From the IMG/VR virus record IMGVR_UViG_3300032220_001356, positions 1 through 64,000 of that record: a stretch of 64,000 nt of DNA, one strand, 5' to 3'. Numbering within the stretch: position 1 is the first letter of the stretch; each line of letters opens with the position of its first letter. Positions 39,606 to 48,932 of this stretch are shown here, one piece after another. Position numbers and translations under genes: made by a program. Below the pieces are notes generated by a model. The model saw nothing but the letters and a program-made list of their open reading frames with translations, was not told where the DNA came from and did no database searches. Origin of the DNA: a virus.

Positions 39606-40307
39606 ATGGTTTATTGCTTCGATATAGATAACACCATTTGTATTACCAATGGAAATGATTATAAAAATGCTGTTCCAATCAAAAAGGCAGTAGACGAAAT
39701 CAACAAGTTATATCAAGATAATAATATAATCAAACTCTTTACAGCCAGAGGTACAACATCTAAAATTGATTGGACAGAGTTTACTATAAATCAACTTTCA
39801 CAATGGGGTTTAAAATATCATGAACTAATCATGAATATTAAGCCTAGTTTTGATTTGTTAATTGATGATAGAGCAATTAATGCAAATGATTGGCTAAAAA
39901 CAATTGATAAAAAAGTAGGTTTTTTGGCTGGTTCCTTTGACTTAATACATCCGGGCTATATTTTAATGTTTCAAGATGCCAAAAAGTATTGTAATCATCT
40001 AATAGTCGGATTACAGACTGACCCAACTATGGATAGACCAACTAAAAATAAACCAGTTCAAACAATAGAAGAGAGAAAAATCATTCTTTCTTCAATTAAA
40101 TATATTGATGAAATTATTATATATGAAACTGAAAAAGATTTATATAATTTGTTGAAAAATAACAAAATTGATATTAGAATATTAGGTAGCGATTATGAAG
40201 ATAAGATATACAATGGTTATGATTTAAATATACCTGTTTATTTTCATAAAAGAAATCACGATTGGTCTACAACTAATTTAAAAAATAAAATAAGGAATTC
40301 ATTATGA
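39606..40307 (+). CDS. HAD phosphatase-like + nucleotidyltransferase fusion
   Basis: 233 aa from ATG 39606. F-D-I-D-N-T at 5-10 (HAD nucleophile) and L-I-D-D-R near 85-89 in the first half. From 105: F-L-A-G-S-F-D-L-I-H-P-G-Y, an HxGH-type nucleotidyltransferase whose last His is Tyr. Together these could give the phosphatase and NDP-activation steps after the kinase. The His-to-Tyr change leaves activity uncertain. Confidence 0.78.
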   Translation: MVYCFDIDNTICITNGNDYKNAVPIKKAVDEINKLYQDNNIIKLFTARGTTSKIDWTEFTINQLSQWGLKYHELIMNIKPSFDLLIDDRAINANDWLKTIDKKVGFLAGSFDLIHPGYILMFQDAKKYCNHLIVGLQTDPTMDRPTKNKPVQTIEERKIILSSIKYIDEIIIYETEKDLYNLLKNNKIDIRILGSDYEDKIYNGYDLNIPVYFHKRNHDWSTTNLKNKIRNSL

Positions 40308-41209
40308 AAAAAGCAATTGTTACAGGCGGTAATGGTTTTATTGGTAGTAACTTAGTTGATAATTTGGTAGATTTAGGAATCGAAACTATTGTTATCGATA
40401 ATAATTCTGCTGAATGTAACGAAAGATTCTATTTCAATGAAAAAGCAAAAAATTACAAATATGACATTTGTGATTATGATAAAATTCTTCCCTTATTTAA
40501 GGGCGTTGATGTTGTATTTCATTTAGCAGCAGAATCCAGAATTCAACCATCAATTCTTAATCCAACATATGCAACAAAAGTAAATGTTTTAGGAACTTGT
40601 AATATTTTACAAGCCGCAAGAGAAAATAACGTAGACAGAGTTATTTATTCTTCAACGTCTGCTGGTTATGGCTTGAAAAATTCGCCCCCTCTCAGAGAAG
40701 ATATGCCAAAAGATTGTCTAAATCCATATTCTGTTACCAAGTGTGCTGGCGAAGAACTTTGTGTTATGTACAATAACTTGTTTGGTCTTAAAACTATCTC
40801 ACTCAGATATTTTAACGTATATGGTAATAGAGAACCAGTTAAGGGGCAATATGCGCCAGTAGTTGGTTTGTTTTTGAGACAATTTAGAAACAACGAAGCA
40901 ATGACCGTTGTTGGTGATGGACTACAAAGAAGAGATTTTACAAATGTGCAAGATGTAGTTCAAGCAAATATTCTTGCCGGTACTACTACAAATTTACAAG
41001 CATTTGGAGAAGTTTATAATGTAGGTACTGGTATTAACCATTCTGTACTGGAATTGGCACAATTTATTGGTGGTAAATACGAATTTATTGATTCACGAAT
41101 TGGTGAAGCACGAAACACATTAGCAGATAATAGTAAAATTAAAAATTATCTAAATTGGCAACCAAAAGTTGATTTTCTTGATTATCTTAAAAAGGAACTT
41201 AATAAATGA
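40304..41209 (+). CDS. NAD-dependent sugar epimerase/dehydratase (extended SDR)
   Basis: 301 aa. V-T-G-G-N-G-F-I-G-S-N near 6-16 binds NAD; S-S-T-S-A-G-Y-G near 113-120 and Y-S-V-T-K near 138-142 form the catalytic Ser/Tyr/Lys. Could be a UDP-hexose 4-epimerase or an NDP-heptose epimerase; the location after the heptose genes favours the latter only weakly. Confidence 0.85.
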   Translation: MKKAIVTGGNGFIGSNLVDNLVDLGIETIVIDNNSAECNERFYFNEKAKNYKYDICDYDKILPLFKGVDVVFHLAAESRIQPSILNPTYATKVNVLGTCNILQAARENNVDRVIYSSTSAGYGLKNSPPLREDMPKDCLNPYSVTKCAGEELCVMYNNLFGLKTISLRYFNVYGNREPVKGQYAPVVGLFLRQFRNNEAMTVVGDGLQRRDFTNVQDVVQANILAGTTTNLQAFGEVYNVGTGINHSVLELAQFIGGKYEFIDSRIGEARNTLADNSKIKNYLNWQPKVDFLDYLKKELNK

Positions 41210-41970
41210 TTTCAGATGATAATATAGTTTTTAATGAAAATTATAAATGTAATTTTTGTACTGATGGTCGTGCATATCAAACGGTTGAAAATTATGCAAG
41301 ATATAGTTTTCCATATTTTTCAAATAAAAAAGATGATGAAGTAAAAACTATTTTAGTTATTGGAGCGTATGAAGGGCAAGAAATAACTTATTATTTGCAT
41401 AAATACAAAAATGCAACAATTTACGCTTTTGAACCAATTGAGAGCGTGTTCAATAGATTAGTTAATACTTTTGGAAGCATTGAGAGAGTTAAACTTTACA
41501 ATTTTGCAGTTGCAGATTTTACAGGAGAAAGTAATTTTTATATTTTATCTAGTAATTTAAATAATACTGCCGATGGTAGCAGTAGTTTGCTGGAATTCCA
41601 CGCAGATAAATTGGGGCACAACTATAAAATTGGCAATATTGTAAAAGTAAAAACAATTAAATTAGATGATATTGAAGAGTTGAGCAACAAAGACATAGAT
41701 TATATGCAAGTTGATGTTCAAGGTGCCGAACTTTTAGTGCTAAAAGGTTCAACTAAAATTTTAAAAAATGTAAAAACATTAATGTTAGAAGTTAAAACCG
41801 AAGAATACACCGAAGCATGGGACGCACCAGACTTTCAAATGTACAAAGGTATGTGTTATCTACAAGATTTAATTGACTTTCTTAAATATTTTAATATTAA
41901 ACCATATTTAGTTGGCGTAGATAACGAAAGTAAAAACGGACAAGGAAATTCATTTTGGATTAGGAGTTAA
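41206..41970 (+). CDS. FkbM-family methyltransferase
   Basis: 254 aa. V-I-G-A-Y-E-G-Q near 49-56 (SAM motif), Y-A-F-E-P-I near 71-76, D-D-I near 157-159, D-Y-M-Q-V-D-V-Q-G-A-E near 166-176, all standard for FkbM methyltransferases, which often methylate sugars. Confidence 0.85.
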   Translation: MISDDNIVFNENYKCNFCTDGRAYQTVENYARYSFPYFSNKKDDEVKTILVIGAYEGQEITYYLHKYKNATIYAFEPIESVFNRLVNTFGSIERVKLYNFAVADFTGESNFYILSSNLNNTADGSSSLLEFHADKLGHNYKIGNIVKVKTIKLDDIEELSNKDIDYMQVDVQGAELLVLKGSTKILKNVKTLMLEVKTEEYTEAWDAPDFQMYKGMCYLQDLIDFLKYFNIKPYLVGVDNESKNGQGNSFWIRS

Positions 41971-41971
41971 A

Positions 41972-42658
41972 ATGAACGTAGAAGAAATGATAGACAAAAT
42001 TTTGTTTGATACAAAAAATAAAGCAAAAAGAATTGCTAAATGGGATTATCATCGTGAATATCTTACTGCTTGTTGTAGTGAAGTAACTATTGACGGTTTG
42101 TGGATGGAGTTTGGTGTATATAGAGGTAGAACAATTTCAACTATTGCCGAACAAACAACTAGCGATGTTTATGGGTTTGATTGTTTTGAGGGATTGCCAG
42201 AATTTTGGGATAATGAAAATCCAAAAGGTGTATATAGCGTTGGAGGAGAAATCCCATTAGGCGCTATCGATGGGCCAGCAGATATAAATCCCGGCATGTA
42301 CGAACCAGTACCAACAAGAGTTATGAAGCCTTGGGCTAAAAATATTAAACTTGTAAAAGGTCTTTTTGAAGATAGTTTACCAATATTTTTACAACAGCAT
42401 ACCGAACAAGCAGCATTTATCAATATTGATAGTGACTTGTATAGTTCTGCTAAAACTGTTCTTACACATTTAAAAGATAGAATTAAGCATGGCACTATTA
42501 TAACGTTTGACGAACTTGTAGATTATCCTACTTTCAGAGAGCATGAAATAAAAGCATTTGCAGAATTTTTGATTGATACTGGATTTTCTTATGAAGCATT
42601 ATACCATCAATCGTTGGCTAATTATAGTCAAGCTTGTTTTAGAATAATTAAGGAGTAA
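41972..42658 (+). CDS. TylF/MycF-like sugar O-methyltransferase
   Basis: 228 aa. M-E-F-G-V-Y-R-G-R-T near 46-55, D-C-F-E-G-L-P-E near 71-78 and I-N-I-D-S-D-L-Y near 149-156 are typical of macrocin-type O-methyltransferases. Probably decorates the glycan built by this cluster. Confidence 0.83.
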   Translation: MNVEEMIDKILFDTKNKAKRIAKWDYHREYLTACCSEVTIDGLWMEFGVYRGRTISTIAEQTTSDVYGFDCFEGLPEFWDNENPKGVYSVGGEIPLGAIDGPADINPGMYEPVPTRVMKPWAKNIKLVKGLFEDSLPIFLQQHTEQAAFINIDSDLYSSAKTVLTHLKDRIKHGTIITFDELVDYPTFREHEIKAFAEFLIDTGFSYEALYHQSLANYSQACFRIIKE

Positions 42659-42661
42659 TTT

Positions 42662-43309
42662 ATGTTTGAAAGACAACAAGGTTCAAAAACAAAAACCAAA
42701 AACCAAGAAACACATATTTTAGTTTACGATAGACATTTGGGTGGTTGTTCACTTACTGGCGATGGTGCTACATATTATCCAAGAATGTGGACATATATGG
42801 TTAATAAATTTAGCTTTAAATCTGCTATTGATATTGGATGTGGTGCAGGACATTCTACAGAATATTTTCAACATTTAGGATTAGAAATACATGGTGTAGA
42901 AGGCTGTAAGGAAGCAGCAGAAAATTGTCTAATTGATAAAAAATTTATTAAAATACATGATTACGAAAATGATGGTGCTTATGTACCGCATAAAGATTAT
43001 GATTTAGGGTGGTCATGTGAATTTGTTGAACACGTTGAAAAAAATTGTATGCAAAACTTTTTTGAAACATTTAAAAAATGTAAATATTTAGCTATTACTT
43101 ATGCTTATCCCGGTCAAGGTGGGCACCATCACGTTAATGAACAGCCAGAACAATTTTGGTTAAATGAAATATCAAAAATTGGATTTACATATGATGCCGA
43201 AACAACCGCAGAATTAAGAGAAATAGCTAGACAAGATTGCGAAGTTCACTCTCCTTTTTACACTTCACATTTTATTAATAGAGGCTTGTTTTTTAAAAGA
43301 AATTATTAG
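42662..43309 (+). CDS. Class I SAM-dependent methyltransferase
   Basis: 215 aa. A-I-D-I-G-C-G-A-G-H near 58-67 (motif I), H-G-V-E-G near 78-82, and E-F-V-E-H-V-E near 120-126. A G-H-H-H segment follows. Third methyltransferase in a row. Confidence 0.8.
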   Translation: MFERQQGSKTKTKNQETHILVYDRHLGGCSLTGDGATYYPRMWTYMVNKFSFKSAIDIGCGAGHSTEYFQHLGLEIHGVEGCKEAAENCLIDKKFIKIHDYENDGAYVPHKDYDLGWSCEFVEHVEKNCMQNFFETFKKCKYLAITYAYPGQGGHHHVNEQPEQFWLNEISKIGFTYDAETTAELREIARQDCEVHSPFYTSHFINRGLFFKRNY

Positions 43310-43323
43310 AAATTTTTTTCATA

Positions 43324-43340
43324 ATAATATATGATATTAT
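43324..43340. promoter_or_regulatory. AT dyad before the GDP-fucose genes
   Basis: ATAATAT-ATG-ATATTAT in the only sizeable gap (56 bp) of the later sugar cluster. A regulator site is possible, but AT-rich dyads arise easily by chance. Confidence 0.25.
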
Positions 43341-43365
43341 AAAAAAAATAACAAAGAGAAAATAA

Positions 43366-44286
43366 ATGATTTTAGTTACTGGTGGCTCTGGAATGGTTGG
43401 AAAAGCTTTAATGCAATCTATTCCAGATGCTTTTTATATATCTTCTGACAATTGTAATTTAACAAGCGAAAACGACACCAAATATATGTTTAAGCACTTA
43501 AAGCCAACGAAGGTAATCCATCTTGCTGCAAAAGTCGGTGGTGTAAAAGCAAACATGGAACAACTTGGTGAATTTTATACAGATAACATAAGAATTAATA
43601 CAAACGTTTTACACTATTCTATGGTTTATAAAGTTGAAAAAGTTCTTTCCCTATTAAGTACCTGTATATACCCAGATAATGTCACATATCCTCTTACAGA
43701 AGAACAAATACATAATGGGCCACCACACGAATCTAATTTTGCTTATGCATATGCAAAAAGAATGATTGATATTCAATCAAGAGCATATAGAAAGCAATAT
43801 GGCTGCAATTTTATTACTGCTGTGCCAAACAATTTATTTGGAGAGGATGATAATTTTGATTTAAATAACTCTCATGTTATTCCTGCAATTATTAGAAAAA
43901 TGTATGAAGCAAAACAAAAAAATGAAGATGTTGTTTTGTGGGGGGATGGAACTCCGTTGCGTGAATTTACATATTCAAAAGATTTGGCACAAACATTGAT
44001 GTTTCTTCTTGATAACTATGATGGTGAAAATCCAATTAATGTTGGAAACACTAACAATTACTCAATTAAGCAAATTGCAGAATTAATAGCATTAAAATTA
44101 AAATATAAAGGAAATATTATTTGGGACACTTCCAAGCCAAGTGGGCAGTTTAAAAAACCTTCTGATAATTCAAAATTAATTGAACTTGGATTTGATAAAA
44201 ATGGTTATACTAATATAGATATTGCCTTGACAAATACTTGTAATTGGTTTACATTAAATTATCCAAATATTAGAGGAATTAAATGA
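43366..44286 (+). CDS. fcl: GDP-L-fucose synthase
   Basis: 306 aa. G-G-S-G-M-V-G at 6-12; S-T-C-I-Y-P near 103-108; Y-A-Y-A-K-R near 127-132 with catalytic Tyr/Lys; W-G-D-G-T-P-L-R-E-F near 191-200. Converts GDP-4-keto-6-deoxymannose to GDP-fucose using NADPH. Followed by its partner gmd with overlap. Confidence 0.92.
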   Translation: MILVTGGSGMVGKALMQSIPDAFYISSDNCNLTSENDTKYMFKHLKPTKVIHLAAKVGGVKANMEQLGEFYTDNIRINTNVLHYSMVYKVEKVLSLLSTCIYPDNVTYPLTEEQIHNGPPHESNFAYAYAKRMIDIQSRAYRKQYGCNFITAVPNNLFGEDDNFDLNNSHVIPAIIRKMYEAKQKNEDVVLWGDGTPLREFTYSKDLAQTLMFLLDNYDGENPINVGNTNNYSIKQIAELIALKLKYKGNIIWDTSKPSGQFKKPSDNSKLIELGFDKNGYTNIDIALTNTCNWFTLNYPNIRGIK

Positions 44287-45263
44287 AAACTGCGCTAATA
44301 ACAGGCGTAACGGGACAAGATGGTTCCTATTTAGCAGAATTATTATTATCTAAAAACTACAAAGTTATTGGTCTTAAAAGAAGAACATCTTTGTTGTGTA
44401 CAGATAGAATTGATAAATTTTACAATCATCCAAATTTTGTACTTGAATATTTTGAATTAGATGACCCATCTTGCATGTATAGAATTTTAAGCAAATATAA
44501 ACCCGATGAAGTTTATAATCTTGCTGCTCAATCGCACGTTAGAGTATCGTTTGATATTCCACAAAGTACGATTAATACAATTGTGATGGGCACTTTAAAT
44601 CTTGTTGAAGCAGTACGAAATGTATGTCCACATGCAAAATTTTATCAAGCATCTTCATCTGAAATGTTTGGAGACAATCCAAATTTTCCCTATACTGAAG
44701 AAAGTAAGTTAACGCCAGCATCACCATATGCAAATGCAAAAGTATTTGCTCATAATTTAATGCGTAATTATAGAATGTCTTACAATATGTTCGCTTGTTC
44801 TGGTATTTTATTTAATCACGAATCTCCAAGGAGAGGCGAAACATTTGTAACAAGAAAAATTACTTTAGCAGCAGCAAAAATTAAATTTGGGCTACAAGAT
44901 AAATTGTATTTAGGAAACTTAGATGCTGTAAGAGATTGGGGATTTGCTGGCGATTATGTCGAAGCAATGTGGCTTATGTTACAACAAGAAAAAGCCGACG
45001 ACTACGTAATCGCAACTGGCAAAGCATATTCGGTTAGAGAGTTTTTAAACTTAGTTTTTGAGCACGCCGAATTGACAGTACAAAAATATGTCGAAACTGA
45101 TACAAGGTTGTTTAGACCACATGAAGTTCCATTTCTTTTGGGTGATTCTACAAAAGCACAAAATTTACTAAACTGGAAACCAAAAACAGATTTAAAAACA
45201 TTAGCTACCATGATGTATGAAGAAGACTTTAATAATATAAAAAAACAAATGGATAAAAAATGA
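44283..45263 (+). CDS. gmd: GDP-mannose 4,6-dehydratase
   Basis: 326 aa. I-T-G-V-T-G-Q-D-G-S-Y-L at 6-17, A-A-Q-S-H-V near 84-89, S-S-S-E-M-F-G near 125-131, Y-A-N-A-K near 150-154. Makes the substrate for Fcl from host GDP-mannose; no GDP-mannose gene is in the window. The product would feed the GT10 enzyme at 34641. Confidence 0.94.
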   Translation: MKTALITGVTGQDGSYLAELLLSKNYKVIGLKRRTSLLCTDRIDKFYNHPNFVLEYFELDDPSCMYRILSKYKPDEVYNLAAQSHVRVSFDIPQSTINTIVMGTLNLVEAVRNVCPHAKFYQASSSEMFGDNPNFPYTEESKLTPASPYANAKVFAHNLMRNYRMSYNMFACSGILFNHESPRRGETFVTRKITLAAAKIKFGLQDKLYLGNLDAVRDWGFAGDYVEAMWLMLQQEKADDYVIATGKAYSVREFLNLVFEHAELTVQKYVETDTRLFRPHEVPFLLGDSTKAQNLLNWKPKTDLKTLATMMYEEDFNNIKKQMDKK

Positions 45264-46093
45264 AAAAAATTGGTATAGTTGGTAATGGTTTTGTGGGTAA
45301 TGCAATATATCAAAATTTAAAAAATTCTTGTAATGTTAAAGTATACGATATTGATAAAAATAGATGCTTTAATCAATTAGATGAAATTTATAAATGTGAA
45401 ATCATATTTGTATGCTTACCAACGCCTATGATTAGTAGCGAAGGTGGAAAATGTAATTTAAGTATAATAAACAATTTCTTTCAAAATGTACCTAAATTTT
45501 GTAAATCTTTATTTGTTATAAAATCAACCGTACCTATTGGCACTACTAAACAAATAAAAGAAACAAGAAAAGATTTGATTATTTGCCATAATCCAGAGTT
45601 TTTAACCGCAATAAATGCAGTAGAAGATTTTAAAAATTCAGATAGGAATATAATAGGCGGTGACGAAAACGAAGTTAAACCACTTTATGATTTGTTTATT
45701 GATATGTTTCCAAATTCAAAAATTTTAGTCGTTAGTTCAAATGAATCAGAAACTATAAAATATTTTTCTAACACATTTTTAGCAACAAAAGTTGCATTTT
45801 TTAACATTATGCACGATATTAGTGTAAAATATGATATGAATTATCTTTCTCTAGTTGAAGGTGTTTGTAGCGATAATAGGATAGGGCACTCACATTCAAG
45901 AGTCCCCGGACCAGATGGAGATAAGGGTTTTGGTGGTTCTTGTTTTCCAAAAGATATAAACTCATTAATATATATTTTGAAAGAAAATAATGTTAATTAT
46001 CAAATATTTAATGATATTTGGAATTATAATAAAAGTATAAGAAAAAATTGGGATTGGTCAAACAATCCTTCTGCCGTTAATAATAAGGAGTAA
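45260..46093 (+). CDS. UDP-glucose/GDP-mannose dehydrogenase, short form
   Basis: 277 aa. N-terminal NAD fold (G-N-G-F-V-G-N-A at 8-15), K-S-T-V-P-I-G-T-T near 88-96, N-P-E-F-L near 111-115, and the catalytic cysteine in G-F-G-G-S-C-F-P-K-D (Cys 228). It lacks most of the C-terminal nucleotide-sugar domain of the 390-450-residue cellular enzymes. It may bind its substrate differently or be reduced in function. Last gene of the sugar cluster. Confidence 0.82.
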   Translation: MKKIGIVGNGFVGNAIYQNLKNSCNVKVYDIDKNRCFNQLDEIYKCEIIFVCLPTPMISSEGGKCNLSIINNFFQNVPKFCKSLFVIKSTVPIGTTKQIKETRKDLIICHNPEFLTAINAVEDFKNSDRNIIGGDENEVKPLYDLFIDMFPNSKILVVSSNESETIKYFSNTFLATKVAFFNIMHDISVKYDMNYLSLVEGVCSDNRIGHSHSRVPGPDGDKGFGGSCFPKDINSLIYILKENNVNYQIFNDIWNYNKSIRKNWDWSNNPSAVNNKE

Positions 46094-46095
46094 AA

Positions 46096-46272
46096 ATGCA
46101 ACTTTCAAATCAAGCAGTAGGTGCCCTCATGTTGGCACTTCAAAAGTCACTTATGGAACAAGCAGATATCGTTCCAATGTTAAAAGATTTTGTGTTCATA
46201 ACATCAGAAGATGGTCTTGTCGTTACCAACCCACCAGTTGTACAATTTGAACAACCATCAGTAGATGAATAA
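46096..46272 (+). CDS. Small conserved-looking phage protein
   Basis: 58 aa, M-Q-L-S-N-Q-A-V-G-A-L-M-L-A-L-Q-K-S then G-L-V-V-T-N-P-P. It resembles short proteins I recall from T4-like cyanophages; function unknown. AAGGAG upstream; TAATG overlap with the next gene. Confidence 0.65.
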   Translation: MQLSNQAVGALMLALQKSLMEQADIVPMLKDFVFITSEDGLVVTNPPVVQFEQPSVDE

Positions 46273-46532
46273 TGCCAAGATATTCTTACATTTGTCAGCA
46301 ATGTGAGAATCAAGTAGAAGCCTTTCATCCAAGCGATGAAAGGCTTTCTTTTTGTGACAAATGCGAAACCGATTCTCTTAAAAAAGTTCTCTCAATCCCA
46401 ACAATTATTAAAAATAATAGTGTTAATCCCTCGACAAATCGCAAAACAGGGGATATAGTAAAAGAGAAAATAGAAGAATTTAGACAAAATCTAAAAGAAC
46501 AAAAACAGGAATTGTTGGATAAGAAGATATGA
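46272..46532 (+). CDS. FmdB-like zinc-ribbon protein
   Basis: 86 aa. M-P-R-Y-S-Y-I-C-x-x-C and a second C-x-x-C near 33-36 form the FmdB-type zinc ribbon, followed by a helical Gln/Lys-rich tail. Such proteins are common in T4-like phages and may be regulatory. Confidence 0.75.
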   Translation: MPRYSYICQQCENQVEAFHPSDERLSFCDKCETDSLKKVLSIPTIIKNNSVNPSTNRKTGDIVKEKIEEFRQNLKEQKQELLDKKI

Positions 46533-46852
46533 CATTAGTAGCAATATTTTTTATAACGTTATTTGTAACATCCAATGCAATTTTAGTTTGGTATATTAAG
46601 AGATTATTAAACATCATTAACGATACTACTGAAGGTATAGAAGATATGAAGTTAGCTATTGCTAATTTCTCAGAACACTTGCAAAGCATTTATAAGCAAG
46701 AAACTTATTATGGTGAACCAACAATAGAAAGATTGATTGCTCACTCAAAGATGCTAGTTAAAGAAATGGACCAGTTCGTTAAGGTATTTTTAGTCTCTGA
46801 TCCAAAAGTAGAACAAATGGAAACAGAGAATAATGAAGAAGAAACAAAATAA
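46529..46852 (+). CDS. Membrane-anchored helical protein
   Basis: 107 aa. One transmembrane helix at about 2-24 (A-I-F-F-I-T-L-F-V-T), then an amphipathic helix and an acidic tail of Glu/Asn. Overlaps the sigma gene by 20 bp. Function unknown. Confidence 0.6.
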   Translation: MTLVAIFFITLFVTSNAILVWYIKRLLNIINDTTEGIEDMKLAIANFSEHLQSIYKQETYYGEPTIERLIAHSKMLVKEMDQFVKVFLVSDPKVEQMETENNEEETK

Positions 46853-47516
46853 TAGTAACTATTTTACTAAAGAACACGAACAAGCAATGATTGATTATGT
46901 CAACAATAGTGACAAAAAGATCAGAACACAATTATACATAGATTTTATCGAACCAGCATTTAACGAAATGGTTGATAAAATTGTCTTCACATACAAGTTT
47001 ACTACTCTACCTAATATTGATAATTTAAGACAAGAGTGCAAAATTTGGTTAATTACAATATTAGATAAGTATGATCCAACTTCTGGATCTAAAGCATTTT
47101 CTTATTTTTCCGTTATCACAAAAAATTGGTTTATTCACAAAGTTAAAAAGACCACAGAGCAAACCAAGAGAGAAGTTGATTTTGAAGAAATAATAAAGTC
47201 TTGCAATCACGACTCATTAGTTGTTGAAAATCCCTATCTTTCAAACAGAGAAAATGAAGAATTTTGGCTTCATTTGTGGGACGAGATAGAAAGATGGGAT
47301 GAACTAGAACTTAAACCAAACGAAAAGAAAGTAATTGAAGCAATAAAAATACTTCTTAAAGAACCAGATATTATTGAAATATTTAATAAAAAAGCAATCT
47401 ATTTATATTTAAGAGAAATAACTGGTTTAAATACCAAACAAATAGTCAACAATCTTAATCGTATCAGAATAAGATATAAAGACTTTAAAAACGATTGGGA
47501 TAAAGGTGTCTATTAA
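46833..47516 (+). CDS. 55: T4 gp55-type late sigma factor
   Basis: 227 aa. M-V-D-K-I-V-F-T-Y-K-F near 51-61, R-Q-E-C near 73-76, L-D-K-Y-D-P near 86-91 and K-A-F-S-Y-F-S-V-I-T-K-N-W near 97-109 follow the region-2 pattern of gp55-family sigma factors. It should direct host RNA polymerase to late promoters, so the CTATTTA boxes of this window are candidate targets. Located at the head of the tail module. Confidence 0.83.
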   Translation: MKKKQNNSNYFTKEHEQAMIDYVNNSDKKIRTQLYIDFIEPAFNEMVDKIVFTYKFTTLPNIDNLRQECKIWLITILDKYDPTSGSKAFSYFSVITKNWFIHKVKKTTEQTKREVDFEEIIKSCNHDSLVVENPYLSNRENEEFWLHLWDEIERWDELELKPNEKKVIEAIKILLKEPDIIEIFNKKAIYLYLREITGLNTKQIVNNLNRIRIRYKDFKNDWDKGVY

Positions 47517-47518
47517 TA

Positions 47519-48928
47519 ATGCCGCAAGATAAAACTATTATTAAAGTTCCTTCTATTGCTTACACACAAGTTGTTCCAAATATCGCAAACAATGTAAGCG
47601 AACTTTTGTACAACGAAGGAATCTATATTAATAGACAATCTTTGTCTGCTTTATATCCCAAGTCTGTTGTAAGAATATATAAAAATGTAAATAATCCAAA
47701 AAAGATTTATCTTTTATCAAAAGACACTTCATTAATGGATGCAATTTCAAATGCCACAAAGTCTGGAACTAGATCCACAGAAAATGAAATCATAGCCAAT
47801 CCTTCATATCAGCAATATGTTTCTACTGATGAAGAACAATTGGTAAAATATTCTAAGTTTACTCAACCATCAAATATTACAACATTAGATTTTACTAATT
47901 CTTCACTAAATGGAAAGCAAGTAAACTTTTATGTGTTGTCCGCAGAATCTTACGTTTCGCTATATCAAACGTTGTCTGGAGAAGTTGTAAGACAAGTTCT
48001 TGAAGATTCTGGAGAGTATAGAACATTAAATGGTCTTTTAAGAAATTCAGATGTTCCATTGAATCAATTGGTGAACTATGATGAAACAACATACAGCTAT
48101 TTGCTTAAATCAAAATCGATTGTAACTGATTTTAGTGAAAACAGCAGTAGCGCACAAAGTAAGCTTGCATCTGTATTTAATGCATCATTGTATGCATACT
48201 GGCAAGAGTCTGGTTCATTTAGCAAACTTAAGCCATTAACAGAATATGAAATTTCACTTTACAAAACTAAAAATATCACTTCTGCAAGGGCAATTGATTT
48301 TTCTCAATATGTAGATAAAAAGTATGATAGCATATGGACACAGAAAGTAGATAATGAAATAGCCTATGCAGGACCAAATTCCGTAAATGATTCGTATGTA
48401 ATATCTGCATACGATACGTATGCTGAGTCTTGGTTCACATTTAGATATAATCCAACGTTTGTGACTTTCCCAGATTCTAACTCAATTGAATACTTGTATG
48501 GTAAAAATTTGTTTTTCTTAAAACAAGATTCTATTATTGGAGAAAGCTCTAATAATAGACAACTATTCAAGATGTTTGGCGATGAAAGCACAATTAGTTT
48601 TGATAGATATTATCGTTCCGGTGATACAACTGAAGTGTATGGTGCATTTAGACAGAACACATATGAAATTTTTGATTCTTCCTATATACTAGACTTAACT
48701 TCTTCCTCTACTACAGACATTTACAAATACGCAAATAGCATAAGAAATACACAAATTTCTAATTTAAGAAACAGCGATTTATCTACAATATATGTTTTGA
48801 AAAATACGTATGATTATACCCAATTTGGGTTTGTTCCAGACAATCCAGAACAAGTTGTTTACGAAATAGAACTTGATGAAGAATTGGAAATACAAAATGG
48901 TGCTTTTGCTGTTGTAGAAATATTATAA
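47519..48928 (+). CDS. Putative virion/tail structural protein
   Basis: 469 aa, Ser/Tyr/Asn-rich, beta-like throughout, no enzyme motif. It is the first large gene after gp55 and precedes baseplate genes. A tail or fibre role is inferred from composition and position only. Confidence 0.55.
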   Translation: MPQDKTIIKVPSIAYTQVVPNIANNVSELLYNEGIYINRQSLSALYPKSVVRIYKNVNNPKKIYLLSKDTSLMDAISNATKSGTRSTENEIIANPSYQQYVSTDEEQLVKYSKFTQPSNITTLDFTNSSLNGKQVNFYVLSAESYVSLYQTLSGEVVRQVLEDSGEYRTLNGLLRNSDVPLNQLVNYDETTYSYLLKSKSIVTDFSENSSSAQSKLASVFNASLYAYWQESGSFSKLKPLTEYEISLYKTKNITSARAIDFSQYVDKKYDSIWTQKVDNEIAYAGPNSVNDSYVISAYDTYAESWFTFRYNPTFVTFPDSNSIEYLYGKNLFFLKQDSIIGESSNNRQLFKMFGDESTISFDRYYRSGDTTEVYGAFRQNTYEIFDSSYILDLTSSSTTDIYKYANSIRNTQISNLRNSDLSTIYVLKNTYDYTQFGFVPDNPEQVVYEIELDEELEIQNGAFAVVEIL

Positions 48929-48932
48929 ATAT

